A stretch of DNA of 14,433 nucleotides from an uncultured Sinobacteraceae bacterium (GCA_937902995.1 CALEKY010000171.1:1-14433); one strand, 5' to 3'. Positions 1 to 8,373 are shown, counted from the first letter of the stretch. Made by a program: numbers and translations. The notes: a model not told the origin generated them from the sequence alone.

Positions 1-1
1 C

Positions 2-29
2 TGTCGCCTGTCGCCTGTAGCCTGTAGCC
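2..29. repeat. Heptamer tandem repeat, four units of TGTNGCC
   Basis: Four head-to-tail 7-bp units occupy this stretch: two TGTCGCC followed by two TGTAGCC. A partial unit lies on either side, so the array may continue past the left edge of the window. It ends about 7 bp before the -24 element of promoter P1. Degenerate heptads of the same kind, read on the other strand as AGGCTAC-like units, appear at 9361-9391 and 9484-9500. This looks like a dispersed intergenic repeat family. No function is visible. Confidence 0.75.
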
Positions 30-35
30 TTGGAC

Positions 36-50
36 TGGTACGCATCTTGC
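36..50 (+). promoter_or_regulatory. Sigma-54 (RpoN) -24/-12 promoter P1
   Basis: The sequence TGGTACGCATCTTGC fits the sigma-54 consensus TGGCACG-N4-TTGC. The invariant GG is at 37-38 and the invariant GC at 49-50, with the required 10 bp between them. Transcription would start near position 61-62, about 22 nt before the glycosyltransferase ATG at 84. The same 15-mer recurs exactly at 1313-1327 and with one change at 11022-11036, always upstream of a plus-strand gene. Any enhancer site for the activator would lie outside the window. Confidence 0.8.
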
Positions 51-83
51 CGATAACAGCGCGACTCAGTCGGATGGTTGCGC

Positions 84-1235
84 ATGTCCATCAACAAGAT
101 CTGCATTGTCGGGCTCGACGATTTCCCGATGCTCACCGGGGACACCTCGCACGGATACATCGGCGGGGAGTCCGTGCAGCACGTTCTGCTCGCCAGGGCG
201 TGGCGCGATCTCGGTCTCGATGTCTCGATCGTCGTGCACGACCACGGACAGCCGCGCGTAACGAGCGTGGACGGTATTCGAGCGGTGGCCTGTTTCGGAC
301 GGGAGGAGGGCATCAAGCTCGTGCGGTACTTGCATCCCAGGATCACGAGCGTGCTGCGCGCGATGCGAGAAATCGATGCCGATCTCTATTACCACTCTCC
401 AGCGGGCGGTTTGGCGGGGATCGTTGCTGGATTCGCGAAACGTCACGGCAAGCGCTCGATCGTACGCATTGCTTCCGATAGCGATTGCCTGCGTCTGCGC
501 GCATCGCCCGGACGCCGTTTCGATCGATGGTTGTACGAATACGGTTTGCGCAACGCCTCGCTCGTTGCCGCCCAGACCGAGCGTCAGCGCGAGCTCCTGG
601 AACGAAACTTCGGTCTTCGCGGCGAGATCGTGAACCTTGCCGTCGATCCGCCGTCGCCGTCGAGCGCGCGAGAGAAGGATATCGACGTCCTTTGGGTCGG
701 CAATTTCCGGCCGGTCAAGCGGCCCGACATCGTGCTCGAGCTGGCGCGTCGCCGTCCTCAGTACCGCTTCGTTCTCGTCGGCGGCAGCGCCCGAGGACGG
801 GAGGGGCAGGCCTACTTTTCGCGCATTGCACGGCAAGCCGAGTCGCTGTCCAATGTGCTCATGACGGGTACCGTGCCTTACGAAGAGGTCGGTACTTGGT
901 TCGATCGTGCGCGCTTGCACGTGAACACCTCCGACTACGAGGGCTTTCCCAACACGTTTCTGCAGGCTTGGGTGCGGCGAGTACCGGTGGTTTCGTTCTT
1001 CGATCCGGATCATCTGATCGAGCGGCGTGGATTGGGACGACGTTGCCGGGATCTCGACGATCTGTGTTCCGCCGTGGACGAGCTGCTCGGCGACCCCCGC
1101 CAATGCGCCGCGATCGGCGAACGTGGCCATGCTGCTGTCAGCACTCAGTATTCGTCGCGTGAGGTGGCTCTGCGATATCTCGAGCTCGTCGAGCGGCCTG
1201 TGTCGGAAACGATGTCCGTCGTGCGCTCCGTGTAA
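84..1235 (+). CDS. GT4-type glycosyltransferase
   Basis: A 383-residue cytoplasmic glycosyltransferase that probably adds one sugar to a lipid-linked polysaccharide repeat unit; donor and acceptor cannot be read from the sequence. The GT-B fold shows in a glycine-rich N-terminal loop (YIGGESVQ, about residues 25-32), a start of the C-terminal Rossmann domain at about 202 (VLWVGNFRPVKRPD), the strand FVLVGG, and a donor-site segment YEGFPNTFLQAW at about 285. In that segment the second glutamate of the usual E-x7-E pair is Gln. ATG 84 is chosen over the in-frame TTG at 78; the upstream GGA is a weak ribosome site. The gene has its own sigma-54 promoter (P1), is followed by tandem TAA stops, and is separated from the next operon by P2. 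Confidence 0.88.
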   Translation: MSINKICIVGLDDFPMLTGDTSHGYIGGESVQHVLLARAWRDLGLDVSIVVHDHGQPRVTSVDGIRAVACFGREEGIKLVRYLHPRITSVLRAMREIDADLYYHSPAGGLAGIVAGFAKRHGKRSIVRIASDSDCLRLRASPGRRFDRWLYEYGLRNASLVAAQTERQRELLERNFGLRGEIVNLAVDPPSPSSAREKDIDVLWVGNFRPVKRPDIVLELARRRPQYRFVLVGGSARGREGQAYFSRIARQAESLSNVLMTGTVPYEEVGTWFDRARLHVNTSDYEGFPNTFLQAWVRRVPVVSFFDPDHLIERRGLGRRCRDLDDLCSAVDELLGDPRQCAAIGERGHAAVSTQYSSREVALRYLELVERPVSETMSVVRSV

Positions 1236-1312
1236 TAACGACACCGGCGAGTGCACAAACTACAAGCGCCTTGTTGCGGTGCCGCACGATTCGTCCCTTC
1301 TCGCCGGGGTCG

Positions 1313-1327
1313 TGGTACGCATCTTGC
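1313..1327 (+). promoter_or_regulatory. Sigma-54 (RpoN) -24/-12 promoter P2
   Basis: TGGTACGCATCTTGC here is identical to P1. The GG is at 1314-1315 and the GC at 1326-1327, 10 bp apart. The predicted start site is near 1339, which would drive the six-gene run from the Wzy/WaaL-like gene to the ATP-grasp gene at 9383. An imperfect inverted repeat (1241-1251 and 1300-1310) lies just upstream; its second arm ends 2 bp before the 15-mer. Confidence 0.82.
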
Positions 1328-1351
1328 TGGATTGCAGTATCGCTGCAAACG

Positions 1352-2728
1352 ATGAGCTGCAATCGCGTGGGCCAAGTTTTGTCACAAGACGCTGCGCTCG
1401 AGAACGGGCCGTCCGAGCTCGGCATGCGCATGCTGTTGATCGTCGTGATCGTCCTGTTCGTCGTGCAGGACGTTTTCGATATGTCGCTCAGCCTTGCGCC
1501 GGGGTTGAGCGCAAAGAACGCGCTCATGTACGTGCTTGCGGGCGCTCTCGCATTGAAGATCGCGATGCAAGGCTCCTTCAAGTTCGAGCTGCGCGCGCTG
1601 CACTATTGTTTTGCGATCCTCATCGCATACGCCGTTCTATCGCTGTTCGTCGCCGCGTTTCTCGTCGAGTATCCGCGCTACAAATTCGTCGGCAGTGCAA
1701 TCCGCCTGAAGGCAACGCTGGTCGATCGGGCGCTGCTGTTTCTCGTGTTTTTCTACGCGTTGCGCAGCAGTCGCAATGCGTTCACGGTGATGAAGGTGTT
1801 GTTGCTCGCCGTGGCGCTCGCGAACACGGTAGCCGTGCTCAACGGGCTCGGCTTCGTGCAAACGGGGAACATGGGCGCCGACGACGTGAATCGTGTACAG
1901 GGCATGATGGGCGAGCCGAATCAGGATGCCGCGTTCGACGTGTTGTTCATTCCTGGTCTCGCAGTTGCGCTGCTGACCGCTTCGAGCCTGTGGCGAGTGC
2001 CGTGGTTCTTCGGCCTGCTGATGACGCTCATCGCACTCGTGATGACGGCCTCGCGCGGCGGATTTCTTGCTTTCGTGCTCTCCGGCATCTGGGCCGCATT
2101 CATTCTGCGACGCTACGTGCCGTCGCAACGGCTGCTGACGATCGCTGCTGGCGTTGTGCTCGCCGCGGTCGTCGCGGTGCTGGCGGTCATTCCGTTCTAT
2201 GGTGAGGTGCTCTATCAGCGCTTGTTCGAGGTGAGCTCGGCGAGCGATATCTCGGTTGCATCATCCGGACGCACGGATATTTGGTCCGCTGCGATCGCGA
2301 TGATGGCGGATACGCCGATCACGATGCTGACGGGCTTCGGCTGGAACGTGTATTTCACCATGCCGTTCAGGTTCGCGCCCCACAGCTATTACCTGGATCT
2401 CTGGTTCAATCTCGGCATCGTCGGACTGATCTGCGGCATCGCGCTGATCGTGCTCGTCGTGCGAGAAACCCTCGGTGCCGTCGGCTACGCGGCTGCAATG
2501 TACCGACCGGCGCTCCTGGCGTTTGCCGTCGGTACGGTGGGGATCTCCATCGCCACCTTCTTCGTAGATCTATACACGCCGTGGTTGTGGTACTGGGCAT
2601 ATGCAGGTCTCGTGCTGCGTATCGCAGTCAATGCAAAGAACGCCACGCAAGCGCAGCAGGCGGTCGCACCCGGTGCGGCGCGCAAGACCGATCCGTACGG
2701 GTGGATGGCAGAAGGGAAGGTTGCATGA
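1352..2728 (+). CDS. O-antigen ligase/polymerase-like membrane protein (Wzy_C type)
   Basis: A polytopic inner-membrane protein of about 458 residues that probably polymerises or ligates polysaccharide units on the periplasmic face. Roughly ten hydrophobic segments are visible, starting with MLLIVVIVLFVV. Wzy_C family hallmarks are TASRGGFLAF at about residue 232, a large loop with SGRTDIWSAA near 305, then GFGWN and PHSYYLDLWFNLGIVGL at about 343. Polymerase and ligase cannot be told apart by reading. The start is uncertain. The frame is open from a TTG at 1271, but that lies upstream of P2. ATG 1352 is only about 13 nt after the predicted transcript start and has no clear ribosome site. ATG 1424 or 1430, directly before the first membrane segment, are real alternatives. 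Confidence 0.85.
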   Translation: MSCNRVGQVLSQDAALENGPSELGMRMLLIVVIVLFVVQDVFDMSLSLAPGLSAKNALMYVLAGALALKIAMQGSFKFELRALHYCFAILIAYAVLSLFVAAFLVEYPRYKFVGSAIRLKATLVDRALLFLVFFYALRSSRNAFTVMKVLLLAVALANTVAVLNGLGFVQTGNMGADDVNRVQGMMGEPNQDAAFDVLFIPGLAVALLTASSLWRVPWFFGLLMTLIALVMTASRGGFLAFVLSGIWAAFILRRYVPSQRLLTIAAGVVLAAVVAVLAVIPFYGEVLYQRLFEVSSASDISVASSGRTDIWSAAIAMMADTPITMLTGFGWNVYFTMPFRFAPHSYYLDLWFNLGIVGLICGIALIVLVVRETLGAVGYAAAMYRPALLAFAVGTVGISIATFFVDLYTPWLWYWAYAGLVLRIAVNAKNATQAQQAVAPGAARKTDPYGWMAEGKVA

Positions 2729-2744
2729 CTCGCATGGCCATACG

Positions 2745-2751
2745 AAGGAGG
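2745..2751 (+). promoter_or_regulatory. Strong Shine-Dalgarno site AAGGAGG
   Basis: A perfect AAGGAGG followed by AT lies 11 nt before the ATG at 2763. It fixes the start of the asparagine-synthase-like gene, although the frame is open upstream to 2601. It is the strongest ribosome site in the operon. Confidence 0.8.
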
Positions 2752-2762
2752 ATCAGAGAGTC

Positions 2763-4664
2763 ATGCCTGGAATAGTCGTAGGCATCGGCAACGATTCTCT
2801 CGAGCGCGTGCATGCAGCGAGCCGCCAGCTTGCGCACGTTCCGTGGCACGCCACGAGTGCGGCGAGCATCGCGCCGCAGCTTGCTCTCGGTTGGTCAGGA
2901 TTCCCGAGTTCGTTCGATTCGCATTCCTGGAGCGCAGGAGCAGGTCGTGAAGTGCACGTCTGGCGCTACGGTCATACGTTTCGGGTCGATCCTTCGCCGC
3001 GCGCGATGGGTGCGAAGGAGATTCTGTGCGATTACCTGGACGGCGGTGTCGAGGCATGCTGCGACTACGACGGCTCTTTCGTCATTGCAATCGCCGACAC
3101 GCGGACGCAACGGCTCTACATCGTGCCCGATCGGTTGTGTACGCAGCCGCTGTATTACGCCGCCGACGATTCGCGCATTGCGGTCGGTCCCGAGGTCAAG
3201 GCGCTCGCGACAGTACTGGGACGGACACCGACGCTGTCGCCCGATGGCGTCGTCGGTTTCCTCACCGCCGGCTACAACATCGGCAAACAAACCATCTATT
3301 CCGGGATCGAGCGGCTGGAGCTCGGCAAGTTGATCGAGATCAGCTGGTCCGCGCTGCCGCGCTTGGCCGCCCGCCGCTTCTGGAAGCTTGATTTCGGTAC
3401 CAGCGACAAGATCACGAATCGTCGCGAAGCGGAGGATGCGCTCTTTGCGGCGATCGAGCAGGGTCACCGCTTGCTGCTGAGCGATGCGCCTCGATTTCAA
3501 ATGCTCTTGTCGGGCGGCGCGGATTCGCGCGGCATGCTCGGTACGTGCAGCAGGCTCGGCACGTTGCCCGCAAAGGCTGTGACTTGGGGGCTGTTGCAGG
3601 AAGTGCCGCGATCCGATGCATCGATCGCGCGGACGCTCGCAGAGCGATTCGGTGTGCCGTGGGACTTCATTGCGACGACGACCGATGGGTTCGTCGATAA
3701 CTGCGCCGATTGGGCATATGTGTCCGAGCTCTCCAACGACAACTTCGGTTGGTACACGGAAGGATTCGGGACGCTTCGATACATGCACGAGGCGGGATAT
3801 CCATGTTCCTTCATCGGCGACGAGAGCTGGGGCTGCCAAGGATTCGCTTTCGGCGAGTTTCACGCATACGGCAGAGTGCTCACGCCGTCGGTGCCGTCTT
3901 CAGTGTCCTCCATTTTGGCGCCATCCGTTCGCGTGCATGCCGCCGAAGCGTATTTCGAGAACATCCGCGACGCCATGCGCGACTGCGAAGACACCGATTG
4001 GAACGATCGAAAGGATTTCCTGTACCTGCACGGACGCGTCGCGCGCTACATCTTTGCGCTCGGGTACAACCGCGGCCATGTCACGGAACATCGCCGACCG
4101 TTCTTGACGAGCCCCGTACTCAACGTCGTGCGCCGGCTGCCGGCGCAGTTTCGCGCCAATAAGAACTTGTACCGGACCCTGCTGCGTCGCCATTTGCCCG
4201 CAGCAGCGCGCGTGCCGAGCGCAAGCGTGAACAGTCTGCCGGATTGGAGCTTCGACTTGCGAACGCGCGAGCCGTTGCGAACGTGTTTCCTCGATCTGTT
4301 GCACGATTCGGCGATTCGGAATGGGACGCTCGGCGAGCTGCTCGACGTCCAGGCGCTCGCGGCTGTGCGCGATGCATTCTTTGCGCAATCGCCGACGCCT
4401 GTGTCCCGCAGACCGCGCCTGGCCTCGGTGATCAAGGGACGTCTGAATCACATGCTTTGGGCGAGCCCAGTCTACGAGAGCGTCGATCGGTGGCGGCATC
4501 GATGGCGCGGCGATGCGCCGACGCTACGGGCGACCGTGCAGCCGATCGATATCTTGCGGCGGGTCGCCATTCTCGTCCTCCTCGAACGGCAGCTGACGCG
4601 ATTCAAAGCGTCCGCCGTCGGCACGTCGCACGAAGCGCGCCATGCGGCCGCAGGCAGACGCTGA
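2763..4664 (+). CDS. Asparagine-synthase-like protein with degenerate glutaminase domain
   Basis: A 633-residue homologue of glutamine-dependent asparagine synthetase (AsnB). The N-terminal half retains the class II amidotransferase fold signature, with DGSFVIAIAD at about 103 and RLYIVPDRLCTQPLYY at about 117. However, the protein begins MPGIVVG and lacks the catalytic Cys2, so glutamine hydrolysis by the usual mechanism is not expected. The C-terminal ATP-pyrophosphatase domain is present: the PP-loop SGGADSR at about 250-256 replaces SGGLDSS, and IGDESWG near 350 corresponds to the conserved acidic segment. It may activate a carboxylate as an acyl-adenylate and attack it with ammonia or another amine. 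Homologues occur in exopolysaccharide loci, so an amidation or amino-acylation role in glycan decoration is likely (inference). The start is set by an excellent ribosome site. Confidence 0.85.
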   Translation: MPGIVVGIGNDSLERVHAASRQLAHVPWHATSAASIAPQLALGWSGFPSSFDSHSWSAGAGREVHVWRYGHTFRVDPSPRAMGAKEILCDYLDGGVEACCDYDGSFVIAIADTRTQRLYIVPDRLCTQPLYYAADDSRIAVGPEVKALATVLGRTPTLSPDGVVGFLTAGYNIGKQTIYSGIERLELGKLIEISWSALPRLAARRFWKLDFGTSDKITNRREAEDALFAAIEQGHRLLLSDAPRFQMLLSGGADSRGMLGTCSRLGTLPAKAVTWGLLQEVPRSDASIARTLAERFGVPWDFIATTTDGFVDNCADWAYVSELSNDNFGWYTEGFGTLRYMHEAGYPCSFIGDESWGCQGFAFGEFHAYGRVLTPSVPSSVSSILAPSVRVHAAEAYFENIRDAMRDCEDTDWNDRKDFLYLHGRVARYIFALGYNRGHVTEHRRPFLTSPVLNVVRRLPAQFRANKNLYRTLLRRHLPAAARVPSASVNSLPDWSFDLRTREPLRTCFLDLLHDSAIRNGTLGELLDVQALAAVRDAFFAQSPTPVSRRPRLASVIKGRLNHMLWASPVYESVDRWRHRWRGDAPTLRATVQPIDILRRVAILVLLERQLTRFKASAVGTSHEARHAAAGRR

Positions 4665-4686
4665 TGTTGCGCGCGGGGTCGAGGCA

Positions 4687-5916
4687 ATGAGCTCTCGCAT
4701 GATCGAGCCCGAGTCGCGTGCAATGCAGCGCGGAAGCGACATTTTCGAGCACGCTGCAACCGCATCGCAGCCGACGGTCACCTCGCAGAGACGCGAATTG
4801 GACGTACTGTTTCTTCTCAACACGCTCGGTGTCGGCGGATCCGAACGCAAGATCGTGCGGCTTGCGAATCGGCTGACGTTACGCCGGATGCGTGTCGGAA
4901 TGGCTTGGTTGAATGATCCCGAGAGCCTCGCGCCGATGCTGAGCGACGACATCGTGCGCTGGAACCTCGGGCGACGCGGCAAGTTTTCATGGAGCGCCAT
5001 GACGAAGCTCAAAGCCATTGTGAGCGAGCATCGACCGCGCGTGGTGTTGTGCGTGAACTTGTATCCGACGTTGTACGCCGCGGGTGCCGCGCTCGGAATG
5101 GGCGCGAAAAGGCCGAAACTCGTGGGCCTCGTCAATACGACCGACTTCGCGCCGGGCGAACGTTGGCGGCAGCGTTTCTTCAAACAGATTCTGAATCGGT
5201 TCGATTGGTCGATCTTCGGCTGCAAGCGGCAGCTCGATCCATGGATCGGAACGTCGAGCGAATGGTGTAAACGCGCGGAAGTGATCTACAACGGCATCGA
5301 TCTGGACGAGTTCGACGTGCCGGAACCGGACGTTCGCCGCGATCTGCGCCACCGTCGCGGATTTACGGAGCGCACGTTCGCCGTCGGCTGCGTGGGCACG
5401 TTGAACGCGGCCAAGAACCAGTGCGCGTTACTCGAGCCGATTGCACGGCTCAGGGCAGACGGCGTCGACGCGCGGCTGATTCTCGTCGGCGACGGTCCGC
5501 TCCGCGCGCGGCTCGAAGCGCAAGCCGCCGAGCTCGGTATCGGCGATTCCGTGACGTTCACCGGGCTGATCGACGACGTTCGTCCCGTACTGGCGTGTCT
5601 CGACTTGTTCGTTCTGCCGTCCTTGTACGTCGAAACGTTCTCGAACGCTGCGCTCGAAGCCATGGCGATGGGCGTGCCCGTCATCTTGTCGAGGATCGGC
5701 GGGGCGGACGAAATGATCAGGGACGGTATCGAAGGTCTGCTCATCGAGCCGAACGCCCTCGAGCAGAGACTTCCTGCGGCGTTGCGCGAGCTTGCAGCCG
5801 ATGTCGTGCGTCTGCGCACGATGGGGGAGTGTGCCCGTCAGCGAGTCGAGCTCGACTTCTCCCTGGAAAAAATGGTCGAACGCTATGCAAGCACTATCGA
5901 ACGTCTTGCCGGTTGA
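4687..5916 (+). CDS. GT4-type glycosyltransferase
   Basis: A 409-residue GT-B glycosyltransferase. Motifs: FLLNTLGVGGSERK (GGSE near residue 50), NGIDLDEF at about 201, the C-domain start VGCVGTLNAAKNQ, LVGDGPLRARLE at about 265, and the donor-binding ETFSNAALEAMAMGVPVI at about 316 with an intact E-x7-E pair. The family transfers sugars from nucleotide donors with retention; the actual sugar is unknown. ATG 4687 is preferred because GGGG lies 8 nt upstream and it avoids overlap. ATG 4642 is in frame but would overlap the previous gene by 23 nt, and 4699 and 4723 are also possible. The first ~35 residues before the fold are polar and probably disordered. Confidence 0.88.
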   Translation: MSSRMIEPESRAMQRGSDIFEHAATASQPTVTSQRRELDVLFLLNTLGVGGSERKIVRLANRLTLRRMRVGMAWLNDPESLAPMLSDDIVRWNLGRRGKFSWSAMTKLKAIVSEHRPRVVLCVNLYPTLYAAGAALGMGAKRPKLVGLVNTTDFAPGERWRQRFFKQILNRFDWSIFGCKRQLDPWIGTSSEWCKRAEVIYNGIDLDEFDVPEPDVRRDLRHRRGFTERTFAVGCVGTLNAAKNQCALLEPIARLRADGVDARLILVGDGPLRARLEAQAAELGIGDSVTFTGLIDDVRPVLACLDLFVLPSLYVETFSNAALEAMAMGVPVILSRIGGADEMIRDGIEGLLIEPNALEQRLPAALRELAADVVRLRTMGECARQRVELDFSLEKMVERYASTIERLAG

Positions 5917-6994
5917 TCGTGCTTGGGCGCTCGACAGAGCCGCGCTCGTGCTGCAACTGGGACCCGCATTGTCGGTCAGGGGCGGCGTATCGGCCGTGGA
6001 GCGAATGATCGTCGATTCCCTCGGACAGACGATCGAGCTCCGTCACATTCCCACGACGGTGGACGGTCATTTCTGGCGCAAGCTGCGAGCGTTCACCGCG
6101 TCGATTGCGACGTTGCACCGTGCGCTGCGTCAGGATCGCAAGCTCCTCGTGCACATCCATTTCGCATCGCGCGGCAGCACCTTACGCAAGATGCTGCTCG
6201 CAGGCATGGCGTTGCGCGCCTCGCGGCCGCTCATCCTTCACGCGCACGGCGGAGGGTTCGATCGATTCTTCGACAGCCTCCCTGCGTTCCTGCAGCGAGT
6301 CTTGCGCCGAACTTTCGCTCGCGCAGATCGATTGATCGTGCTCTCGACGCAGTGGCGCGATTTCTATGTGCAGCGCTTGGGAGTAGCTCCATCGAAGGTG
6401 TCGATTCTGAACAATCCGACCGTGCTGCCTCGGCGCGTACCTCAACGTTTCGGCCGCGATCGCGTGCAGTTCCTGTTTCTGGGCCGTATCGGCGAGCAGA
6501 AAGGCGTGTTCGACATCTTGTCGGCATTTGTGTCGCTGCCCGACGATCTGCGCCGCCGCGCGCGGCTCGTGTTTGCAGGCGATGGCGATGTAGCGGAGCT
6601 CGTCTCGCGCGCAGGCGAGCATGCACGTGCGATCGAGCTGCATTCCTGGGTCGATGCCGAACAGCGCAATGCGCTCCTGGAGGCGAGCGACGTATTCCTG
6701 CTGCCGTCCTATCGCGAGGGTTTGCCGATGGCGTTGCTCGAAGCGATGGCATTCGGGTTGCCCGTGATCACGACGAACGTCGGCGGCATTCCTGACGTCG
6801 TGACGAACGGTTGCGAGGGCGAGCTCATCGATCCGGGAGACGTCCCGGCCTTACGGGCCGCGATGTGCAAGCTGATCGAGGACGAGTCGCTGCGAATACG
6901 ACTCGGTGAGCGCGCGCGCAAGCGTGCGGAGCAATTCGATGTATCGCATTTCAGTGCCGAGCTCGCACGGATCTACGGCACGGTGTTGGGTTGA
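5885..6994 (+). CDS. GT4-type glycosyltransferase
   Basis: A 369-residue GT-B glycosyltransferase, the third in the locus. It shows VRGGVSAVERM at about 31 (glycine-rich acceptor loop), LHAHGGGFDRF at about 118, LNNPTVLP, the C-domain start FLFLGRIGEQKGVFDIL at about 197, AGDGD near 231, and EGLPMALLEAMAFGLPVI at about 278 with an intact E-x7-E. The start at 5885 overlaps the end of the preceding glycosyltransferase by 32 nt, which suggests translational coupling. No strong ribosome site is seen, but the first GT motif begins close after this ATG, so a much later start is unlikely. The C-terminus is complete. Confidence 0.86.
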   Translation: MQALSNVLPVDRAWALDRAALVLQLGPALSVRGGVSAVERMIVDSLGQTIELRHIPTTVDGHFWRKLRAFTASIATLHRALRQDRKLLVHIHFASRGSTLRKMLLAGMALRASRPLILHAHGGGFDRFFDSLPAFLQRVLRRTFARADRLIVLSTQWRDFYVQRLGVAPSKVSILNNPTVLPRRVPQRFGRDRVQFLFLGRIGEQKGVFDILSAFVSLPDDLRRRARLVFAGDGDVAELVSRAGEHARAIELHSWVDAEQRNALLEASDVFLLPSYREGLPMALLEAMAFGLPVITTNVGGIPDVVTNGCEGELIDPGDVPALRAAMCKLIEDESLRIRLGERARKRAEQFDVSHFSAELARIYGTVLG

Positions 6995-6996
6995 TC

Positions 6997-8373
6997 ATGG
7001 CGACGGGGAACGTATTGCTCAAGATCGACGATCGTCTGAAACGGCTTGCAATCGGCGATCGGTTCGTGCGCCGCAATCCGTTGTACTACGGGAAGCTGCA
7101 ACAGCGGCTGCTCGAGCTCCGGTCGGCCCGTCTCGACGAGCGCATTGCCTTTACGGAGTCGCGGCTCGAGAAAATTCTTCGCGCCGCCCAACGCACGCCT
7201 TACGGGCGGGCGCTCGGTGTGCCGCCGGTCCTGGAGAAGTGGCCGATGATTCGCAAAGAGCTCGTGCGCGACGAGCCGGACGCGTTTCGCACGACCAACA
7301 CCTGGTTCGCTGCACGGGCAAACACCGGCGGAACGACAGGCACGCCGCTCGCGCTCATCCGCTCGCCTCTGTCTGTCGTCGCGGAACAGGCGTGCATCGA
7401 CCAAGTCATGATGGAGCTCGGCGCCGATCCGCTGACGGCGCGCATCGCCGTCCTGCGCGGAGACAATGTCAAGGACGTCTCCGATACGTCGCCGCCGTAT
7501 TGGACGTACGCAATCGGCGGTCGGCGGCTCATATTCTCGACGAATCATCTTTCCGCGAGCACGGTGCGCAAGTATGTCGAGGAGCTCGAGCGTTTTCGGC
7601 CGGACGTGCTTTGGGTCTATCCGACGTCGCTCGAGTCGCTGTGTCAGCTCGTCGCGCAAGAGAATCTGAAGCTGCATGTTCCGCGCGTCATGTCGGCCTC
7701 CGAGAAGTTACATCCGCAGGTGTGGACGTTTGCCCAAGAGCTGCTCGGCTGCAAGCTCATCGACTACTACGGTCAGGCGGAGCGCGTGGCGTTCGCGGTC
7801 GCATCCAGGCCCGGCGCTTACTATTTCGTGCCGGGTTATGCGTACATCGAGTTCATCCCGCACTCCGTCGACGGCGAGCAGTGCACATACGAAATCGTCG
7901 GTACCTCGCTGTGGAACGATGCGATGCCGCTCGTCCGCTATCGGACGGGCGACTTGATGCTGACGCCGCGAGCCTGGGGGGCGAGGGAGCTCGAAGAGGT
8001 CGCCTTCGGGTTACGGCCGTTTCCCAGCATCGTCGGTCGCGAGGGCGATGTGCTGCTTTCGCCTGCGGGAGGCAAGCTCGTCGGTATCGATCATATTCCT
8101 CGCGGCGTCGAACACATCCTGCGGATCCAAATCGTGCAGGAGGATGTGCGCCACATCCGCTTGCTGGTACTTCCCGCACCGGGATTCAGCGAAGTCGACC
8201 GCGAGCATCTCATGCGCAATGCGCGATTGAAGGTGCCGCGCGAAATGAGCATCGAGATCGAGTGCGTAGAGTCCCTCGAACGCACGGCCTCCGGCAAGGC
8301 ACCGCTCGTCGTTCATCGGCCCCGGGTAAAAGAGTTGCTGCATGCCGCACGCAGCGCAGGAGTCATTGCATGA
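6997..8373 (+). CDS. PaaK/CapK-family adenylate-forming enzyme
   Basis: A 458-residue protein of the phenylacetate-CoA ligase/CapK family, which activates carboxylates as acyl-adenylates. ATP-binding motifs are in the expected order: ANTGGTTGTPLAL at about 109 (P-loop), SASEKLHP at about 234, DYYGQAERVAFA at about 256, YRTGDL at about 315, and a C-terminal lid ending ERTASGKAP at about 428. CapK-type members are common in capsule and exopolysaccharide loci, where their exact reaction is often unproven. Acyl or amino-acid activation for glycan decoration is an inference. ATG 6997 starts 2 nt after the previous stop. A TTG at 6991 is in frame and less likely. Confidence 0.86.
   Translation: MATGNVLLKIDDRLKRLAIGDRFVRRNPLYYGKLQQRLLELRSARLDERIAFTESRLEKILRAAQRTPYGRALGVPPVLEKWPMIRKELVRDEPDAFRTTNTWFAARANTGGTTGTPLALIRSPLSVVAEQACIDQVMMELGADPLTARIAVLRGDNVKDVSDTSPPYWTYAIGGRRLIFSTNHLSASTVRKYVEELERFRPDVLWVYPTSLESLCQLVAQENLKLHVPRVMSASEKLHPQVWTFAQELLGCKLIDYYGQAERVAFAVASRPGAYYFVPGYAYIEFIPHSVDGEQCTYEIVGTSLWNDAMPLVRYRTGDLMLTPRAWGARELEEVAFGLRPFPSIVGREGDVLLSPAGGKLVGIDHIPRGVEHILRIQIVQEDVRHIRLLVLPAPGFSEVDREHLMRNARLKVPREMSIEIECVESLERTASGKAPLVVHRPRVKELLHAARSAGVIA
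8358..8362 (+). promoter_or_regulatory. Ribosome binding site AGGAG for the ATP-grasp gene
   Basis: AGGAG ends 7 nt before ATG 8370 and lies inside the end of the CapK-like gene. With the ATGA stop/start overlap it decides the start of the downstream gene, whose frame is open far upstream. Confidence 0.7.

Noticed and set aside
66..1256. A 396-residue minus-strand open frame opposite the first glycosyltransferase
   Set aside because: The plus-strand translation has clear GT4 motifs; the minus one shows none and lacks a ribosome site.
2601..2762. N-terminal extension of the asparagine-synthase-like protein
   Set aside because: It overlaps the polymerase gene, is Arg-rich, and a perfect Shine-Dalgarno site precedes ATG 2763.
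2845..2870. TGGCACG inside the asparagine-synthase-like gene as a sigma-54 site
   Set aside because: No GC at the correct distance and it lies within coding sequence.
6906..8369. Long upstream extension of the ATP-grasp frame
   Set aside because: It overlaps the whole CapK-like gene in another frame, has low-complexity Arg/Ala-rich translation, and AGGAG with the ATGA overlap fixes the start at 8370.
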